DNA of 9,356 nucleotides from an uncultured Collinsella sp. GTDB lineage: Bacteria; Actinomycetota; Coriobacteriia; Coriobacteriales; Coriobacteriaceae. The number at the start of each line of letters is the position of its first letter. Position 1 is the first letter of the stretch. Below, in pieces: positions 5,080-9,356 of this stretch. The stretch lies in the NCBI GenBank assembly GCA_958446785.1, contig CAUCXP010000043.1:1-9356 (forward strand), written 5' to 3'. Made by a program: the position numbers and the translations under genes. The notes under the pieces were generated by a model that did not search any database, was not told the DNA's origin, and worked only from the letters and a program-made list of their open reading frames with translations.

Positions 5080-6504
5080 ATGATAGAGATCGCCGTCAAC
5101 AACCTCGCGGCCGCAACAGGGGCCCGAACCGTGACGGGAGAAGCCGATCGGGTATGCCGCGGGTGCGTTATCGACTCGCGCCAGGTCGAGGAAGGGACGA
5201 TTTTCGTCGCCTTTCCCGGTGAAAACGTCGACGGCAATGATTTTGCTTCCCGTGCCGTCCAGTCGGGTGCCGGCGCCGTCGTGATGACGCGTGAGCCCGA
5301 GGCCGAGCTGGTCTCGCTGGCGCAGGACAAGGGCTGCGCCATCTTGCTGACCGATGATCCCGAGGAGTTTCTGCTGCGTTTGGCGCACACGTACCGTCTG
5401 GAGCTTGGCTGCCTGGTCGTTGGTATTACCGGTTCCATCGGCAAGACGACGACCAAGGACGTGCTCGCCGCTGTGCTCGCCAAGCGCTATCGTGTCTGGG
5501 CCACCAAGGGCAATTTCAATAACCTGATCGGCATGCCGCTCACGGTGCTTTCCGCTCCGGCCGATACCGAGGTCCTGGTGCTCGAGATGGGCATGAACCA
5601 TTTCCACGAGATTGAGCGCCTGTCCCAGTCCGCCAATCCCAACCTTGCCATCGTGAGCAAGATCGGCACCTCTCATATCGGCATTTTGGGCAGCCGCGAG
5701 AACATCGCCCGCGCTAAGGCCGAGATTGTCCAGGGTATGTGCGCCGTCGGCGACTTCTTGCCGCTGCTGGTTTTGGGCGGTGAGGACGACTTTACGCCGT
5801 TCATTCGCGATACGTTCGCCCAGCCTGCTGGTATCGATGTGATGCTGGCCGGCGTCTCGGACGATGATGAGGTCCGTGCCCGCGACGTTCGAGTTGATGA
5901 CGAGGGCCGTCCGGTCTTTACGCTCGATTTTGGTCAGGGCGAGACAATCGATACCATGCTTGCCATCCCCGGCGTGCAGTCCGTCCCAAATGCCGTTAAG
6001 GCCGCCGCGGTTGCCTATCGCCTGGGCGTGACGCCCGAGCAGATCGATGCTGCCTTTAGGGGCCTCACGATTACCGGTCACCGCCAGGAGATCAAGCGCG
6101 CCAAGAGCGGTGCCCGCGTCATTGACGATTCCTATAACGCCAGCGCCGAATCCATGGCTGCTGGTCTCGATCTACTGTGCTCGCTTTCGTGCAGGGGGTC
6201 TCGCATGGCGATCCTGGGCGAGATGGGCGAGATGGGCGATGAGGCTCCTCGCATGCATGAGCTTGTAGGCGCCTATGCCGCCGCCAAGAAGCTCGACATG
6301 CTGGCGTGCGTGGGTGGTGAGCTGGCCCAGCTTATGGCCGATGCCGCGCGCATGATGGGTATGGACGAGGACCGCATCCAGGTGTTCTCCGATTATCAGC
6401 AGGTGCTCGACCGCATGGGCGGCGCGCTTGAAAAACATGATGTTGTACTGGTCAAGGGTTCCCGCTTTGTTGAGCTCGACCGCTTTGTGGAAGGTGTGTG
6501 CTAG
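5080..6504 (+). CDS. murF: UDP-N-acetylmuramoyl-tripeptide--D-alanyl-D-alanine ligase MurF
   Basis: MurF is the cytoplasmic ATP-dependent ligase that adds D-Ala-D-Ala to UDP-MurNAc-tripeptide, completing the pentapeptide precursor used by MraY. The 474-residue product has the three-domain Mur ligase plan: an N-terminal UDP-substrate domain (about 1-110, with CVIDSRQVEEGTIFVAF), a central ATPase domain with P-loop GITGSIGKTTTK (115-126, Lys122), NFNNLIGMPLTVL and LEMGMNHFHEI (from 168), and a C-terminal domain with GHRQEIKR (333-340) and DDSYNAS (349-355). The NNLIGMPLT block and the MGMN motif distinguish MurF from MurC, MurD and MurE. The ATG has GGAG (5071-5074) 5 nt upstream. The stop is 3 nt before mraY, so the two are probably translationally coupled. 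Confidence 0.96.
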   Translation: MIEIAVNNLAAATGARTVTGEADRVCRGCVIDSRQVEEGTIFVAFPGENVDGNDFASRAVQSGAGAVVMTREPEAELVSLAQDKGCAILLTDDPEEFLLRLAHTYRLELGCLVVGITGSIGKTTTKDVLAAVLAKRYRVWATKGNFNNLIGMPLTVLSAPADTEVLVLEMGMNHFHEIERLSQSANPNLAIVSKIGTSHIGILGSRENIARAKAEIVQGMCAVGDFLPLLVLGGEDDFTPFIRDTFAQPAGIDVMLAGVSDDDEVRARDVRVDDEGRPVFTLDFGQGETIDTMLAIPGVQSVPNAVKAAAVAYRLGVTPEQIDAAFRGLTITGHRQEIKRAKSGARVIDDSYNASAESMAAGLDLLCSLSCRGSRMAILGEMGEMGDEAPRMHELVGAYAAAKKLDMLACVGGELAQLMADAARMMGMDEDRIQVFSDYQQVLDRMGGALEKHDVVLVKGSRFVELDRFVEGVC

Positions 6505-6507
6505 CCC

Positions 6508-7527
6508 ATGTTCGGCAATCCCTCGTATCCAACGTATCAGGCTTTTTTGGGGCTTGGCATCGCCGCTGCCATTGCGCTGCTGCTCATGCCGTGGTGGATC
6601 AAGCTGCTCAAGGTCGAGGGTATCGGCCAGCAGGTTCGTGCCGACGGCCCCAAGCGTCATTTGGTTAAGCAGGGAACGCCCACCATGGGTGGTGTTGTCA
6701 TCCTCGTCGCGATCTCGCTGACCTGCCTGCTGATGGGCAAGCTCACCACCGAGCTCGTGCTCGTGCTGCTCGCCACGCTGGCGACCGGCGTGCTGGGCCT
6801 GATCGACGACCTGACCTCCGTTACGCATGGGCGCTCGCTCGGTCTGACGCCCCATGCCAAGATGATCGGCCTAACCATTATCTGTGTCACCTTTACGGTA
6901 CTTGCCGTCAACTGGTGCGGCGTCGCCCCCGAGATTCGTTTTCCCGGCGGCCTGACGATCGACCTCGGCGTGCTTTCGACCACCATCTGCGGCTTTTCGT
7001 TCCCGTGGCTCTACATTGTTTTTTGCTGGCTGATGATCGCCGGTCTTTCTAATGCCGTGAACCTGACCGATGGCCTTGACGGTCTTGCTGGCGGCACCTC
7101 CATGATCGCCATGCTCGCCATGGCTGCGATGGCGTTTTTGCACGGAGACGTGAACCTGTCCATCTTCTGCACCGCGTGTGCCGGTGCCTGCTTGGGCTTT
7201 CTGTGGTTCAACTGCTATCCGGCGAGCATCTTTATGGGCGATACCGGCTCGCTTGCCCTGGGCGCCGCGTTTGCCTGCACGTCCATCATGACCAACACCG
7301 AGGTCGTCTCTCTCATCATCGGCGGCCTGTTTATCGTTGAGACCCTGTCGGTCATGATTCAGGTTGTCTACTTCCACTTTACGCACAAGCGCGTCTTCCT
7401 TATGGCGCCCATCCATCATCATTTCGAAAAGAAGGGCTGGGCCGAGACCAAGGTCGTCATCCGTTTTTGGATTATCGCTGCGGCCTTTGGTGCCGTTGGC
7501 CTTGCTTTGTTCTTCCAGTTGGGATAG
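6508..7527 (+). CDS. mraY: Phospho-N-acetylmuramoyl-pentapeptide transferase MraY
   Basis: MraY is the polytopic membrane enzyme that transfers phospho-MurNAc-pentapeptide from UDP to undecaprenyl phosphate, forming lipid I. The 339-residue product has many hydrophobic segments, consistent with about ten transmembrane helices, and the family motifs: KQGTPTMGG in the first cytoplasmic loop (near 53-61), the catalytic-site Asp pair D100-D101 in LIDDL, NLTDGLDGLAGG (185-196, Asp188 and Asp191), MGDTGSLALGA (243-253) and APIHHHFEKKGW (300-311), the MraY-specific His loop. Length is typical for Gram-positive MraY (320-360). The ATG is 3 nt after the murF stop; the nearest purine-rich site, GGAAGG (6489-6494), is 13 nt away, so re-initiation after murF is likely. 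It is 9 nt before murD. Confidence 0.97.
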   Translation: MFGNPSYPTYQAFLGLGIAAAIALLLMPWWIKLLKVEGIGQQVRADGPKRHLVKQGTPTMGGVVILVAISLTCLLMGKLTTELVLVLLATLATGVLGLIDDLTSVTHGRSLGLTPHAKMIGLTIICVTFTVLAVNWCGVAPEIRFPGGLTIDLGVLSTTICGFSFPWLYIVFCWLMIAGLSNAVNLTDGLDGLAGGTSMIAMLAMAAMAFLHGDVNLSIFCTACAGACLGFLWFNCYPASIFMGDTGSLALGAAFACTSIMTNTEVVSLIIGGLFIVETLSVMIQVVYFHFTHKRVFLMAPIHHHFEKKGWAETKVVIRFWIIAAAFGAVGLALFFQLG

Positions 7528-7536
7528 TGGTCTTTC

Positions 7537-8943
7537 ATGCCTCTTGCTGATGTCTTTAGCCTGCTCGTTTTGGGTCAGGGCAAATCCGGTCTCGATGTCG
7601 CCCGCTGGGCGCTGGCACATCCCGAGCGCGTAAGCGCCGTTACCGTGTATGGCGGCGGCACCTCTGAGCCCAATGACGCCACGCGTGCGCTCGAGGCTGC
7701 TGGTGCGTCGTTTGTCTATGGGACCGAACAGGTCGAGGGTGCCTATGACGTATGCGTGACGTGCCCGGGCATCTCGGAGTTCTCGGGTTTCTTTAAGGCC
7801 GGGCGTGAGCATTCCGCCCAGATTATGGGTGAGCCCGAGTTTGCCTATCGCCTGTCGCCCGATAACTGGATTGCCATCACGGGTACCAACGGCAAGACGA
7901 CCACCACGTCGCTGACTGATTATCTGCTCAAGGCTGCCGGCGAGGCCAGCGTAGCTGTCGGCAACATCGGCGAGCCGCCGGTCAACGAGATTGACGGCCG
8001 AGCTCATAACGAGTGGTTTGTGGCCGAGCTCTCGAGCTACCAGATTGCTACGACCGCCGAGCTTCATCCTCGCGTGGCGGTGCTGCTCAACATCACTCCC
8101 GACCACTTGGGCTGGCATAAGAGCCATAAGAACTATGCGCTTGCCAAGATCAAACTGTTTGACAATATGGTCGATGACGATCTGGCGGTTGTCGACGTCG
8201 AAGACGCCGGCATTCACGAGTTCGATGAGTACATCTACACGCCGGGTCGTCGCATCTGCAAGGTCGCTTTTGACGAGCCCGAGGGCGAGGATGCCGCCTT
8301 TGTGCGCGATGGCAAGATGATCGTGCGCCTGAAGGGCGTCGAGACCCCGCTCATCGCTACATCCGAGCTCAAGATCTCGGGCCATCACAATGTTATCAAT
8401 GCCCTGTGCGCTGCCACGGCTGCCCTGGCAGTCGGTGCCGATGTCGATGGTGTCTGCCGCGGTCTGGCCTCGTTCCAGCCGCTCGAGCACCGCGTGGAGC
8501 CGTGTGGCGAGATTGACGGCGTGCGCTACGTCAACGATTCCAAGGCGACCAACACCGATGCGGTCGAGAAGGCGCTGACGGCATTTCCCGATGACGACGT
8601 GATCTTGCTGCTCGGCGGCCACGATAAGGGCACGCCGCTCACGGACTTCGCGCGCGTTGTTATGGATAACGTACGCTCGGTCGTCTGCTTTGGCGATGCG
8701 CGCGAGCGTTTCACCGCCGCTATGGACGAGGCCGATGTCGATGGCGATGTGGATATCGCCCAGGCGGATGACCTGCGCGATGCCGTGGACATCGCCCGTT
8801 CGCTGTCGAGCCGTGGCGACGTGATCTTACTTTCTCCTGCCTGCTCTTCGTTCGATGAGTTCTCGGGCTATGAGGAGCGCGGCCGCGTGTTTAAGGACTA
8901 TGTGGCCCAGCTTGCCGCTGCGGCGAAATCGCAAATGGAATAG
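7537..8943 (+). CDS. murD: UDP-N-acetylmuramoylalanine--D-glutamate ligase MurD
   Basis: MurD adds D-glutamate to UDP-MurNAc-L-Ala in the cytoplasm using ATP. The 468-residue product has an N-terminal Rossmann-like domain (LLVLGQGKSGLDVARWAL, 9-26), the P-loop GTNGKTTTTS with Lys120, AELSSYQ (163-169), NITPDHLGWH (185-194), Lys204 at the position of the usual carbamylated lysine, and a C-terminal domain with EHRVE, NDSKATN (333-339), LLGGHDKG and LLSPACSSFDEFSGYEERG (from 431). The order of motifs and the SPACSSFD block are specific to MurD. Length is slightly above the usual 440-450. The ATG is the first possible start after an in-frame stop, 9 nt from mraY, with only a weak GTGG ribosome site. 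It is 9 nt before the ftsW GTG. Confidence 0.96.
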   Translation: MPLADVFSLLVLGQGKSGLDVARWALAHPERVSAVTVYGGGTSEPNDATRALEAAGASFVYGTEQVEGAYDVCVTCPGISEFSGFFKAGREHSAQIMGEPEFAYRLSPDNWIAITGTNGKTTTTSLTDYLLKAAGEASVAVGNIGEPPVNEIDGRAHNEWFVAELSSYQIATTAELHPRVAVLLNITPDHLGWHKSHKNYALAKIKLFDNMVDDDLAVVDVEDAGIHEFDEYIYTPGRRICKVAFDEPEGEDAAFVRDGKMIVRLKGVETPLIATSELKISGHHNVINALCAATAALAVGADVDGVCRGLASFQPLEHRVEPCGEIDGVRYVNDSKATNTDAVEKALTAFPDDDVILLLGGHDKGTPLTDFARVVMDNVRSVVCFGDARERFTAAMDEADVDGDVDIAQADDLRDAVDIARSLSSRGDVILLSPACSSFDEFSGYEERGRVFKDYVAQLAAAAKSQME

Positions 8944-8952
8944 GGGTTGCCG

Positions 8953-9356
8953 GTGAGAGAGGAGAGCCCCCGACAAGGTATGAGGAGGCCCGACTCGGAC
9001 CGTGCTTCCTCGCGGTGCAGCACACCGCGTTCCGGTCGCGGCGGGCAGTCGTTTAGCGAACGCTATATTGCCGGCGTTCCCGCCCGTATTATGCGCCCCC
9101 GTTTGATATTCATGGCCTGCTTGTTTACCTTGGTATGCTTTGGCCTGCTGATGGTGTACTCGGCGTCTTCGGTCGAGGCGCTGCACGAGAATGGCTCGGC
9201 GACGTTTTTTCTGGGTCGACAGGCCGCGTTTGCCGTGGTCGGTGTTCTAGCGCTGATTGCCATCGTGCGCGTTTTGCCGGACAGCTGGTTTGGGGAGGAT
9301 GTGCTCAGGATCTTCCTTATCGGCATGATAGGGCTACTGCTTCTGGTGTTCTTGGT
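8953..9356 (+). CDS. ftsW: Septal peptidoglycan polymerase FtsW (3' end missing)
   Basis: FtsW is the SEDS-family glycosyltransferase that polymerises lipid II at the septum with FtsI. The frame is open from the GTG at 8953 to the window edge (134 codons). After a hydrophilic N-terminus of about 50 residues rich in Arg and Ser comes membrane segment 1 (about 51-69) ending in the SEDS signature LLMVYSASS (65-73), then ATFFLGRQAAFAVVGV (83-98) leading into segment 2, and a third segment from about 118. AGGGG (8942-8946) lies 6 nt before the GTG, so I prefer that start; TTG 8947 and ATG 8980 are in-frame alternatives. Position after murD favours FtsW over RodA. The polymerase active site lies beyond the window. 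Confidence 0.88.
   Translation, partial: MREESPRQGMRRPDSDRASSRCSTPRSGRGGQSFSERYIAGVPARIMRPRLIFMACLFTLVCFGLLMVYSASSVEALHENGSATFFLGRQAAFAVVGVLALIAIVRVLPDSWFGEDVLRIFLIGMIGLLLLVFL

Noticed and set aside
4876..6081. 401-codon minus-strand open frame opposite murF
   Set aside because: Antisense shadow; starts in the end of ftsI, spans the intergenic gap and shows no recognisable family.
6871..8622. 583-codon open frame on the minus strand opposite mraY and murD
   Set aside because: It lies antisense to two clearly recognisable genes, shows no recognisable domain, and is rich in His, Arg, Asp and Gly as expected from reading a GC-rich gene backwards.
1..9356. CRISPR arrays, tRNA/rRNA genes, insertion sequences, prophage or defence genes
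   Set aside because: None seen. The coding content is a continuous housekeeping dcw cluster with uniform base composition and no mobile element ends. The recombinase is of the housekeeping Xer type.

Overview
The window is a GC-rich stretch carrying the first two thirds of a division and cell wall (dcw) gene cluster, all on the + strand. Gene order, GC content, frequent non-ATG starts and the protein sequences suggest an actinobacterium, most likely class Coriobacteriia and possibly Collinsella or a relative. That placement is recognition by eye, not a database match.

Layout: the 3' part of a tyrosine recombinase gene (xerD-like) enters from the left edge and ends at 626. A 462-bp non-coding region (627-1088) follows. 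It holds a long hairpin that looks like the xerD terminator, several short repeats and palindromes, a very G-rich block, and a well-formed sigma70-type promoter (992-1020). Downstream come mraZ (transcription regulator), rsmH (16S rRNA methyltransferase), a small single-pass membrane protein in the ftsL position, ftsI (division transpeptidase), murF, mraY, murD and the start of ftsW, which runs off the right edge. Gaps between genes are 3 to 20 nt, except 90 nt before ftsL and 126 nt before murF.

How the genes work together: MurD and MurF (with MurC and MurE, not in this window) build UDP-MurNAc-pentapeptide in the cytoplasm. MraY moves it onto undecaprenyl phosphate to make lipid I. FtsW and FtsI polymerise and cross-link the finished precursor at the septum, with FtsL as part of the regulatory complex. 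MraZ probably controls the cluster from the promoter region, and RsmH modifies the ribosome. murE, which usually lies between ftsI and murF, is missing from this position.

The coding content is ordinary for a dcw cluster, and I see no sign of a new enzymatic or defence system. The unusual material is in the mraZ upstream region: a five-tract G-quadruplex motif just upstream of the -35 box, a TGGGG ladder resembling MraZ operators, a pair of near-identical palindromes 37 bp apart, and a set of CAACATATTG-like repeats.
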